Part shown: one piece after another, positions 55,857 to 64,000 of the stretch | Numbering within the stretch: the stretch's first letter is position 1 | Layout of the letters: every line of letters begins with the position of its first letter | Source: Coix lacryma-jobi var. lacryma-jobi | Taxonomy: Eukaryota; Streptophyta; Magnoliopsida; Poales; Poaceae | Direction of reading: 5' to 3' | Length of the DNA: 64,000 nucleotides | Assembly (NCBI GenBank): GCA_009763385.1 | Contig: CM019825.1 | Span: forward strand, 5,266,252 to 5,330,251 | The notes under the pieces: generated by a model | Databases searched by the model: none | Told to the model about the DNA's origin: nothing | What the model saw: the letters and a program-made list of their open reading frames with translations, nothing else | Translations under genes and position numbers: made by a program

Positions 55857-58800
55857 ATGCCTGTGAACACCCGTACCGGAGCTGGAGGTTCTGATGATGC
55901 CAACATCCCAAACCCTCCACCTGTCCCAGCTACCCTAGCAGATGCCATTGCAGCCCTGGCCGCCGCTGCCAATCTGATGGCTCAGAACCAAGGACAGCAG
56001 AATGTTGGTCACCGTGGTCGTCACAACCAAGAGACCACCTATGTGGATTTCACTGAAACCCGTCCACCGGTTTTCACCAGAGCCGATGAACCCCTCGAAG
56101 CTGACGATTGGCTCCGCACCATGGAGCAGAAGTTTGGTCTCATCCGATGCACTGAAATCCAGAAGCCCCGGTTTGCTTCGCAGCAGCTTCGTGGCCCAGC
56201 AAGTGCTTGGTATGCCAACCTCTTGGCTGCCCAGCCTGAAGGTCATGAGTTGACCTGGGAAGAGTTCCGCACCGCTTTCCGTGCACACCACATCCCATCA
56301 GGTCTGATGAAGATGAAGCTTGATCAGTTCCTAGCCCTGCAGCAGAAGGACTCCACAGTGATGCAGTATGTGGGTCAATTCAACCATCTGAGTCAGTATG
56401 CAGCGGAATATGTCAACACGGATGAGAAGAAGAGAGATTGTTTCCTTAGGGGATTGCACCCTAAGATCCGCAGAAGCATGTCAAACAACCTGACCGGTTC
56501 TTATCATGAGGCTGTTGACCGGGCAGTTGCTTTTGAAGAGAGTAACCGTCAGTACCAAGAGGAGAAGAAGAAGAAGAAAGCAGGATCTAGCAGCCACTCT
56601 GGCAATCACAAGCGCCAGAGGGTCATATATCATCCTAGTCACCACCACAACCGTCCACCTTACCCTCACCAGCAAGTGGTTGTCCGTACCGCGGCTACCA
56701 CCCACAACGCCAACCAACAAAGTGCCACTCAGCCGAACGCCCCAGGTGTTCGTATCACCACCCCACAAACCGCCTATAACCATCCCTGCTACAACTGTGG
56801 TCAACTTGGCCACTGGTCTCGCGAGTGCCCAAAGCCCAAGAAGCCTGCTCAGAACTTTCAGAAGGGTCCTAGAGGACCACAGCAGCAGCAACACCGTGCT
56901 CCACAGCAGCAAGTGCAGAAGGGCAAGTTCGTCAAGAAGCACGGGCAAGTCTACTACACCACTGTCAGCGATATTCCAGAAGGGGAGCCCGTCATGATCG
57001 GTAGGTTTCCCGTTGCCAATCATCCTGCAGTTGTGTTGTTTGATTCTGGTGCATCGCATTCTTTCATCAGTCGTACCTTCGTCTCTAAGCATGACATATC
57101 AATTGGGGAGTTGAAAGAAAGTTTTTGCATTTTGTCGCCTGGAGGGCGTATAATCACCAAAGAGGTGGTTCGCAGTATACCAGTAAGGTTGGGGGAACAT
57201 GTATTTCCCACCACCATGATAGTGCTTCATGATCAGGAGATAGATGTCATCCTAGGCATGAATTGGATGTGTCAGTATAAAGCCATGATCGACATCTTGA
57301 ATAGAGTTGTGAGAGTGGATATTCCTAACAGTACCGCCAAACTCCTTCTCCAACTTCCTATGCCCTCAAAACCAGCCACTACACAGCTAAATGCTACCTA
57401 TGATCAAGGGATTCGAGACATCCCTGTAGTCTGTGAGTTCCCTGATGTTTTTCCTGAGGATTTACCTGGTCTACCTCCTGACCGTGACGTTGAGTTTGCC
57501 ATAGAGCTAAAGCCCGGGACTGCTCCTATATCCCGCAGAGCTTATCGTATGCCTCCCAGAGAGTTGGCAGAACTAAAAATCCAATTACAAGATTTGTTGA
57601 ACAAGGGTTTCATTCGCCCAAGCTCGTCTCCTTGGGGCTGTCCTGCAATCTTTGTAAAGAAGAAAGACAAGAGTCTCAGACTTTGCGTTGATTATCGCCC
57701 ACTCAACGAAGTCACCATCAAAAACAAATACCCCTTGCCTCGTATTGATCTTCTCTTTGACCAGTTAGCTGGAGCCAAGGTATTCTCCAAGATCGATCTC
57801 AGATCCGGCTACCACCAAATAAAGATTCGTCCTGAAGATATTCCTAAAACAGCTTTTACCACCCGATACGGCCTATATGAGTACTTGGTCATGTCCTTCG
57901 GTTTGACCAATGCACCCGCTCATTTCATGTACCTCATGAACTCTGTGTTCATGCCAGAGCTTGATAAATTCGTGGTCGTGTTCATTGACGACATCCTTGT
58001 CTACTCAAAAACCCCTGAAGATCACGCCAAGCATCTTCGTATCGTTCTATCCCGTCTCAGAGACCATCAGCTCTATGCTAAGTTCAGTAAATGTGAGTTT
58101 TGGTTAGATCAGATACAGTTTCTTGGTCATGTCCTTTCCGCCGAAGGTGTGTCAGTCGACCCTGGAAAAGTGTCAGATATCCTGGATTGGAAGCCACCTA
58201 CCTCTGTTCACAAGGTCCGCAGTTTTATGGGAATGGCTGGATATTATCGTCGATTCATCCCAGATTTCTCCAGAATCGCCAAGCCTATCACCGAGTTGCT
58301 GAAGAATTCTGTGAAGTTCTTTTGGTCACCAGCTTGTGAACAAGCTTTTCAGACTTTGAAGAAATTGTTGACCACATCACCAGTGCTAGCTCAGCCAAAC
58401 GTCGAGAAGCCCTTTGATGTCTACTGTGATGCATCTGGTACTGGTTTGGGTTGCGTGTTGATGCAAGAAGGAAGAGTGATCGCTTATGCCTCGCGGCAGC
58501 TTAAGCGACATGAGGAAAATTATCCAACTCATGATCTTGAGTTAGCAGCAGTGGTTCATGCCTTGAAGATATGGCGTCATTATCTGTTGGGCAGTACCTG
58601 CAATGTGTACACAGATCACAAGAGCCTGAAGTATATCTTCACCCAAGAAGAGCTGAACATGAGGCAGCGAAGATGGCTTGAGTTAATCAAGGACTATGAT
58701 ATCGAAGTGCATTACCATCCGGGTAAGGCGAATGTGGTCGCCGATGCACTCAGTCGCAAGTCATACTGTAACTGCCTGGTTATGAAATCCTATGAATCTT

Positions 58801-60314
58801 CCCTATGCTATGAACTAGAGAAGCTGGGTATTGAAATGGTTCCACAAGGAAGTCTAGGCAATGTCAGAGTAGAAACCTCTATCAGAGAACAAATCATAGC
58901 TGCACAGAAAGATAACCCCGGAATCAAGCACATCATCGAAAAGGTTCAAGTTGGAAAGGCTGACTGTTTCAGGATTGATGATGAAGGAGTGGTATGGTTC
59001 AAGAACCGTCTGGTAGTTCCCAAGGTACCTGAGCTGAGACAGATAATCCTTGATGAAGCACACTCAACTGGGTTTGCCATCCATCCTGGCAGCAACAAGA
59101 TGTACCAAGACTTGAAGCAGAAATTCTGGTGGACAAAGATGAAGATTGAGATCGCTCGACATGTCGCTCGTTGTGATACATGTCAGAAAGTCAAGGCTGT
59201 GCATATGAAGCCCGGAGGAGAGCTGCAACCTTTGTCAGTACCTGGTTGGAAATGGGAGGATATCAGCATGGATTTTATCAATGGATTACCCAAGACTCAA
59301 AAAGGGTTCGATTCCATTTGGGTGATAGTGGACCGTCTCACGAAGCAAGCTCACTTCTTACCGGTCAAAACAAGTTATACCGCCCCAACTTATGCCACCT
59401 TGTACAAAAACAACATAGTGAAGCTCCATGGCATACCCAAGACCATCATCTCAGATCGTGGTACTCAGTTTGTCGCTAAGTTCTGGAAAGCGTTCCATGC
59501 CTCACTTGGAACCAAGCTATTGTATAGCACGGCTTATCATCCGCAGACTGATGGACAGACCGAGAGAGTCAACCAAGTGTTAGAAGATATGTTGAGAGCC
59601 GGTGTGCTTACCTTCGCAGATACTTGGGATCAGTGTTTGCCCTTGGCAGAATTCTCTTATAATAACAGTTACCAAGAGAGCATCAAAATGGCACCCTTTG
59701 AAGCACTGTACGGCCGCCGTTGTCGTACACCTCTCAGTTGGTCTGAACCCGGAGAAAGGGAATTCTTTGGAGTTGACCTAGTAAAAGATATGGAAGAGAA
59801 AGTCAAGCAAATACAAGAGAACATGAAGATCGCACAGTCTCGACAGAAAAGTTATGCTGACAAGAGACGTCGACCTCTGCAGTTTGAGATCGGGGATTAT
59901 GTGTATCTAAAGGTCTCACCCACCAAAGGAGTCACTCGTTTTGGAGTCAAAGGAAAGCTAGCACCCCGTTACATTGGTCCGTTTGAGATTCTGGATCGTT
60001 GTGGCAAGGTTGCTTACAAGTTAAGTTTGCCCGATCATCTTTCAGCAGTTCATAATGTGTTTCATGTCTCCCAACTCAAGAAGTGTCTCCGAGTACCTGA
60101 ACATGTGGTTGAAGTTGAAGGCGTTGAGCTAGAACCAGATCTGTCATACACTGAGTATCCAGTTCGCGTGTTGGATCACAAGGATCGTGTTACCCGAAGA
60201 ACCACCACAAGATGGTACAAGATCCAGTGGAACCAACACTCTGAAGAAGAAGCCACCTGGGAATCCGAAGACTTCTTAGCAAAGAACTATCCCGACTTTC
60301 TCGAATCTTTGTAG
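55857..60314 (+). CDS. Gypsy-2 gag-pol polyprotein, intact
   Basis: 1485 residues from ATG 55857. An earlier in-frame ATG at 55668 would add 63 residues that look like translated spacer. Domains in order: gag core (about 60-240), zinc knuckle C311-C314-H319-C324, protease LFDSGAS (D396), reverse transcriptase FIDD (D711, D712), RNase H YCDAS and TDHKSL, integrase zinc-binding motif ending CDTCQKVK, integrase triad D1139, D1200 and E1236 with the standard 35-residue spacing, and a C-terminal chromodomain-like segment (EYPVRVL...YKIQWNQHSEEEATWE). All key residues are present and there is no stop or frameshift. The proteins assemble the particle, copy the RNA and insert the DNA. It is the closest relative of the Gypsy-1 polyprotein in this window. 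Confidence 0.95.
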   Translation: MPVNTRTGAGGSDDANIPNPPPVPATLADAIAALAAAANLMAQNQGQQNVGHRGRHNQETTYVDFTETRPPVFTRADEPLEADDWLRTMEQKFGLIRCTEIQKPRFASQQLRGPASAWYANLLAAQPEGHELTWEEFRTAFRAHHIPSGLMKMKLDQFLALQQKDSTVMQYVGQFNHLSQYAAEYVNTDEKKRDCFLRGLHPKIRRSMSNNLTGSYHEAVDRAVAFEESNRQYQEEKKKKKAGSSSHSGNHKRQRVIYHPSHHHNRPPYPHQQVVVRTAATTHNANQQSATQPNAPGVRITTPQTAYNHPCYNCGQLGHWSRECPKPKKPAQNFQKGPRGPQQQQHRAPQQQVQKGKFVKKHGQVYYTTVSDIPEGEPVMIGRFPVANHPAVVLFDSGASHSFISRTFVSKHDISIGELKESFCILSPGGRIITKEVVRSIPVRLGEHVFPTTMIVLHDQEIDVILGMNWMCQYKAMIDILNRVVRVDIPNSTAKLLLQLPMPSKPATTQLNATYDQGIRDIPVVCEFPDVFPEDLPGLPPDRDVEFAIELKPGTAPISRRAYRMPPRELAELKIQLQDLLNKGFIRPSSSPWGCPAIFVKKKDKSLRLCVDYRPLNEVTIKNKYPLPRIDLLFDQLAGAKVFSKIDLRSGYHQIKIRPEDIPKTAFTTRYGLYEYLVMSFGLTNAPAHFMYLMNSVFMPELDKFVVVFIDDILVYSKTPEDHAKHLRIVLSRLRDHQLYAKFSKCEFWLDQIQFLGHVLSAEGVSVDPGKVSDILDWKPPTSVHKVRSFMGMAGYYRRFIPDFSRIAKPITELLKNSVKFFWSPACEQAFQTLKKLLTTSPVLAQPNVEKPFDVYCDASGTGLGCVLMQEGRVIAYASRQLKRHEENYPTHDLELAAVVHALKIWRHYLLGSTCNVYTDHKSLKYIFTQEELNMRQRRWLELIKDYDIEVHYHPGKANVVADALSRKSYCNCLVMKSYESSLCYELEKLGIEMVPQGSLGNVRVETSIREQIIAAQKDNPGIKHIIEKVQVGKADCFRIDDEGVVWFKNRLVVPKVPELRQIILDEAHSTGFAIHPGSNKMYQDLKQKFWWTKMKIEIARHVARCDTCQKVKAVHMKPGGELQPLSVPGWKWEDISMDFINGLPKTQKGFDSIWVIVDRLTKQAHFLPVKTSYTAPTYATLYKNNIVKLHGIPKTIISDRGTQFVAKFWKAFHASLGTKLLYSTAYHPQTDGQTERVNQVLEDMLRAGVLTFADTWDQCLPLAEFSYNNSYQESIKMAPFEALYGRRCRTPLSWSEPGEREFFGVDLVKDMEEKVKQIQENMKIAQSRQKSYADKRRRPLQFEIGDYVYLKVSPTKGVTRFGVKGKLAPRYIGPFEILDRCGKVAYKLSLPDHLSAVHNVFHVSQLKKCLRVPEHVVEVEGVELEPDLSYTEYPVRVLDHKDRVTRRTTTRWYKIQWNQHSEEEATWESEDFLAKNYPDFLESL

Positions 60315-60348
60315 ATGTAAGGTTTTGCCTTTTCCTTCTTAAGACGTG

Positions 60349-60384
60349 GAATCTCAGGGCGAGATTTCTTTTAGGGGGGAAGGC
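60349..60384 (+). promoter_or_regulatory. Hairpin and polypurine tract of Gypsy-2
   Basis: GAATCTC-AGGGC-GAGATTTC (60349-60368) is a slightly imperfect counterpart of the Gypsy-1 post-pol hairpin. TTTTAGGGGGGAAGGC is the polypurine tract ending at the 3' LTR. Confidence 0.75.
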
Positions 60385-63300
60385 TGTAACACCCCTGGTG
60401 TTCAAATGTAATTAACTTGACATGTCATCATCTTAAGCATTAATCATTTCCTGTGATGCATTTGATTTGCCTAATTGCTATGCCTTGATTCCCTTTTCAA
60501 AAACCCTAAAAGCCCAATTTTCTCTATAAGGGCAAAATGGTAATTTCACCTCTGTGCCTAGTTATATTTAATTCCTGTTCAAATTTAGTGCCCTGATGTT
60601 TGCTGCATTGATCAAAGTTCAAAAATCAGATTTGATTTGATTTTCCCTTTTGCAAAACCCTAAAATCCCAAATCCTGGATTTATTCCCTTTTTGATAACT
60701 TTTTCAAAAGTCAAAATTTTGAGTTGGTTCAAAAAGCAAAGTTGTGAATCTGATCGAGAGGAACAACTTTGGTATTTACAAATTTTCAAGTCTCAGTTTG
60801 AAATCCAAAGTAATTTTGATTTGAATCAAATTTGAAAAGTGTCCCCTTTTCTGTTTTTGAATATATTTCAAAAACTATTTGGAATTTGAAAATGTTCATA
60901 TTGACAAAGTTGTAGATCTCATTTTTCTGAGCAACTTTGGTATTTTGAGTTTTTGTCGCACAGTTCAAATTTTGGAAGTAATTTGCAAAATACAGATACC
61001 AGCCAAAAAGTCAAACCCTAGGGCGTAGCCCTGTTCATCTTCCTCGCGTAGGGGGAGGGCCCCGGTCGTGGCCGAGCCTCCGGCGCTGCGCGCGCCACGC
61101 GTTTGGTAGCCGCTCGTCTGTCCCCGACCAGCCGCCGTTGTCGCCACCATCATTTCGCACCCGCACGCGCACAGTTGACCCCGCTCCCGTCCCCTACCGA
61201 GCCCAGCGCGCCGCCGCCGCGTGGCCATTGCCGGCCAAGCTTGCGCACCGGCCCCGGCTGCACGCCATCACCTCCGCCTTAGCGCAATCGAGTGCGCACG
61301 CTCCCGCCGATCTTATCCACCCCACCCCGTGCTCTCTACCGGCCTCTGGCCGCGGCTATATAAGCCCGCCGGAGCCCCGAAGCTTCTCATCCTCTCCGCC
61401 ACCGTGGCCAGGCCAGTCCAGTGCCTCCGCCGCTCCACCACCTAGCTCAGAAGCTCCGCCTTGAGCTCGTGGAGCTTTCCCACCCTTCAATTTCATCTCT
61501 ACCGCCCTCAATCGCCCGGCGTAAGCTCGCCGTTCCCATCTCCGGCAGAAACCCGGCGAGCTCGGGTTCGTGAAATTCGCCGTCTCCGGCCATGATCATC
61601 CCTCACCGACCCCCGTGTCGTGTTCCTTGGTTCCGTGCGACTCTGACCAGGCCCTTGCGGTCTCGTGTGTTGCGCAGGGTCGCCGGAGCGCCGCTCGCCG
61701 CTCGCCGCCGAAGGAGCTCCACCGAACCACCACCCTCGAGCACGTGCCGAGCCACACCCTCGAGCCCTGCCTCCGATCCGTGGTAAGCACCCGAGGCCTC
61801 CGGCCTCTGCTTCCACTCCGTCTCGCCCGAGCCCAAGCCTCGAGCGGACTCATGCACCCTCCGCTTCGTCGAGCTAGGCCTCGGACGGACGCTTGCTTTT
61901 CCGTCTCGCCCGAGCCTTCCGTCTCGCCCGAGCCTTCCATCTCGCCCGAGTCCGCTTCGCCCGAGCCTCCGGGCCAGGCCTCGGACGGAGCACTCACTTT
62001 CCGTTTCGCCCGAGCCCGTTTCGCCCGAGCCCTTCATAGAAGGAGCACAGTGCTCTTTTCCTTTTTGGAGAGTTATGAATAGTGTTCTGTTTTCTCTTTT
62101 TTGTGTGAATTAATCTGTTGTTCCTTAAATGCTCAGAAAATTATGGTATGCTCCTTGCACTGTGTAGTATTTTATAAAAATATAAAACTTGACTTTTCTG
62201 CAAGAATTTGAAAATGTAAAATTCCCCTTTTAATTAAAAAAATGAAGGTTTTGGTATTTTTGGAGAGTGATCTATAACTCCAAAAATCTTGAGATAAATT
62301 TTTGAGACCTTGTTATAACATGCTGAACCTCTGGTAAAATTTTGAAGTCTTTTGGAGCAAGTTGATTTTTGAGCATTTATTTTAATTAAGGAATAGTGCC
62401 TTTTGTTAATTAAATGTTTAGATTATTTGAGCATCTTAATGACCTCCAAAAATTATGAAATTTGTTTTGCCATCTGTTTATGCCTTAATGAACTTATGTG
62501 ATTAATTTGGTAATTTTTGGAGCAACTTCATAAAATGACCTTTTAAATAAAATAAGAAAAATAGAAAAGATGGATTAGGGTTGGTAATAAGTGTTTAATG
62601 ATGTGATCTTTGGATTGATTGATGTTCATAGACCCCTACCCTTTGGTCTATGATGTCTGTGATGATATGTTTGGTTAATACTTAGGATAATTATAATAAG
62701 GCCTAACATCAATAATGCTTAAGAAAGAAATGGTTACCTTTTATGCTCAACCTAGATTTCGATTATGCCTTGCCTAAGAGTAATCTAGATTCAGTGGAAT
62801 TGTCTTGCACCATAAGTCCATATCATCATTCTCATGAGCATTCATCATTGCATCCGTATAGTTGACGAAGAAGGTACCAGAGTCGAGGCCGCTGTTGACG
62901 AACCAACTCCCGAGGCGACCCCGAGCTCCAACACCTATACCTACCCCGAGTCTGCTCTCTTTGCTCTTCAAGGCAAGCCCCGGTGCATCTAACCCTTTCC
63001 TTGAATTTATAAAATGATTTCCTTAAATGCTTTTGAGTTAAATTATTGCATTAGGTTTATAGGAGTTGTGTGCTATCCTAATTGATGCACTATCCACCTT
63101 GACCACTGATACACCTGATACCTGCTTTTCAAAAGTATTTGAAAAATGCTTAGCAATGCTTATTGAATTAGACTTGCAATAAAATGTCATTTTCAAAAGT
63201 GTGATCACTTAAGAATCTTTATGGGAATTTGGCTTTACTTCCCATTCGATGACTGCTTGCCTAGCTAGCATGTGGTCATTGTCGAGAAGAGGTTGTCCGC

Positions 63301-64000
63301 GCGTACGGTGCCGTCATGTTGTAGTCCGGGACTCAACAGTTGACACCGACCGGGACATGGTTGAAAAACTGACAGGACTATTACGCTTGGGTGAGATATG
63401 ACCAAGGTATAGTTCTGGCTGGAAAATTAGGGACCATCCGTATGGGGGCCTGCTGGTCAAGACTTGTAACTATTCACATACTACGGGAAGCTCTGGCTCC
63501 GAGGAATCCTTTATTGGACCGACAACCGCGCACTGGGAGTGGAGAGATGGCGGAAGTAGCATGTACCCACGTGTCAGGACCTGTACTCTTGGGTTAGAGT
63601 CCCGAGGTACTTGTCGCTGGCGGAAAATTGGAGTGGTGTACTGTACTTCCGGGTGGCGTAGGACCGGGCCCAATCTTGGAGGAATCGTGGTAGACGGGTT
63701 GGCATATGCAAGCTTGGGTGCTACATATGCAGTGTGGATAGGGATCCTCAGCTGAGTATTATTTATCCGGATTAACGTTGCTCCTCGGTTATGGAGACTT
63801 GGTCCACTGACTGTCAACGGAGAGTGGTTCTCAACTAGGAATGTTTTGAAATGTAAAATGAATCATGAATGATGAAGAATTGAGGAATACTGAATCTTTC
63901 AAAAATAAAATAAGGTTTACAAAAATGCTTTTCTGCAAAATACTTGATCTTGCTTAAGCCTTACCTTGACTACCCTAAGCCTCTCATTCCTTCTTTAGTC
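60385..64000 (+). repeat. 3' LTR of Gypsy-2, truncated by the window edge
   Basis: 3616 bp matching 50601-54216 with about ten substitutions and no net indel. About 473 bp more are expected beyond the window, after which GAATC and the rest of the Gypsy-1 3' LTR should follow. Confidence 0.93.

Larger units (their letters stand above)
50601..64000 (+). mobile_element. Gypsy-2: young, uninterrupted chromovirus-type retrotransposon
   Basis: Order: 5' LTR 50601-54689, primer-binding site 54693-54704, extra ORF 55012-55620, gag-pol 55857-60314, hairpin and PPT 60349-60384, 3' LTR from 60385 beyond the window edge. It sits inside the 3' LTR of Gypsy-1 in the same orientation. The LTR copies align without any net indel over the 3616 bp visible (constant offset of 9784), with about ten substitutions counted by eye (about 0.3 %). 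At the commonly used grass LTR rate of 1.3e-8 per site per year this corresponds to roughly 0.1 million years. All frames are open, so it may be autonomous. Confidence 0.93.

Noticed and set aside
1..64000. CRISPR arrays, operons, bacterial-type ribosome binding sites
   Set aside because: The window is plant nuclear DNA; the repeats seen are transposon-derived or simple tandem repeats.

Overview
The window is plant nuclear DNA, most likely from a panicoid grass (sorghum/Miscanthus/sugarcane/maize type). The evidence is GC-rich grass-style coding exons, short GT-AG introns, Stowaway/Tourist/hAT-type MITEs, a tRNA-derived SINE, a Sirevirus-type Copia LTR and nested Ty3/Gypsy chromoviruses. The species cannot be fixed from sequence alone.

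Left part (1-8.3 kb): the 3' end of a Sirevirus-like Copia element with a ~2 kb LTR, an LTR of a second family with no matching TSD, a possible small Helitron, two sister Stowaway MITEs, and a three-unit tandem repeat just upstream of the first gene. Gene-bearing part (8.4-38.6 kb): a two-exon CYP734A-type cytochrome P450 (+), an 11-exon MO25/CAB39-like scaffold gene (-) recovered exon by exon, an intronless GT8 GATL-type glycosyltransferase (-), a one-exon 104-residue protein with a SIAMESE-related (SMR) CDK-inhibitor motif (+), and a CC-NB-ARC-LRR resistance gene (-) broken by one in-frame TGA between NB-ARC and LRR. Between them lie a Stowaway MITE split by a solo LTR with a clean 5-bp TSD, a ~1.2 kb Mutator-like foldback element with a 9-bp TSD, a SINE with a duplicated tail, a Tourist MITE and a decayed aspartyl-protease fragment.

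Right part (40.2-64 kb): a nested transposon stack. A hAT-like MITE is cut by Gypsy-1 (LTRs from 40383 and 49512), and the 3' LTR of Gypsy-1 is cut by Gypsy-2 (LTRs 50601-54689 and from 60385, running off the window). Both carry one gag-pol frame plus an extra ORF between the primer-binding site and gag. Gypsy-1 has lost 5 nt in integrase. Gypsy-2 is uninterrupted with nearly identical LTRs, so it is very young and possibly autonomous.

The most unusual observation is the extra ORF of Gypsy-2. Its protein starts with a near copy of the histone H3 tail (ARIKLTARKSTG against H3 ARTKQTARKSTG), followed by a coiled coil and a strongly acidic C-terminus. The extra ORF of Gypsy-1 starts with an arginine-rich relative of the same motif. 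Since both elements also encode a C-terminal chromodomain-like segment, a chromatin-mimicry function is a testable idea. A second unusual signal is a row of seven hairpins in the Copia LTR whose arms differ between copies but change in compensating fashion.
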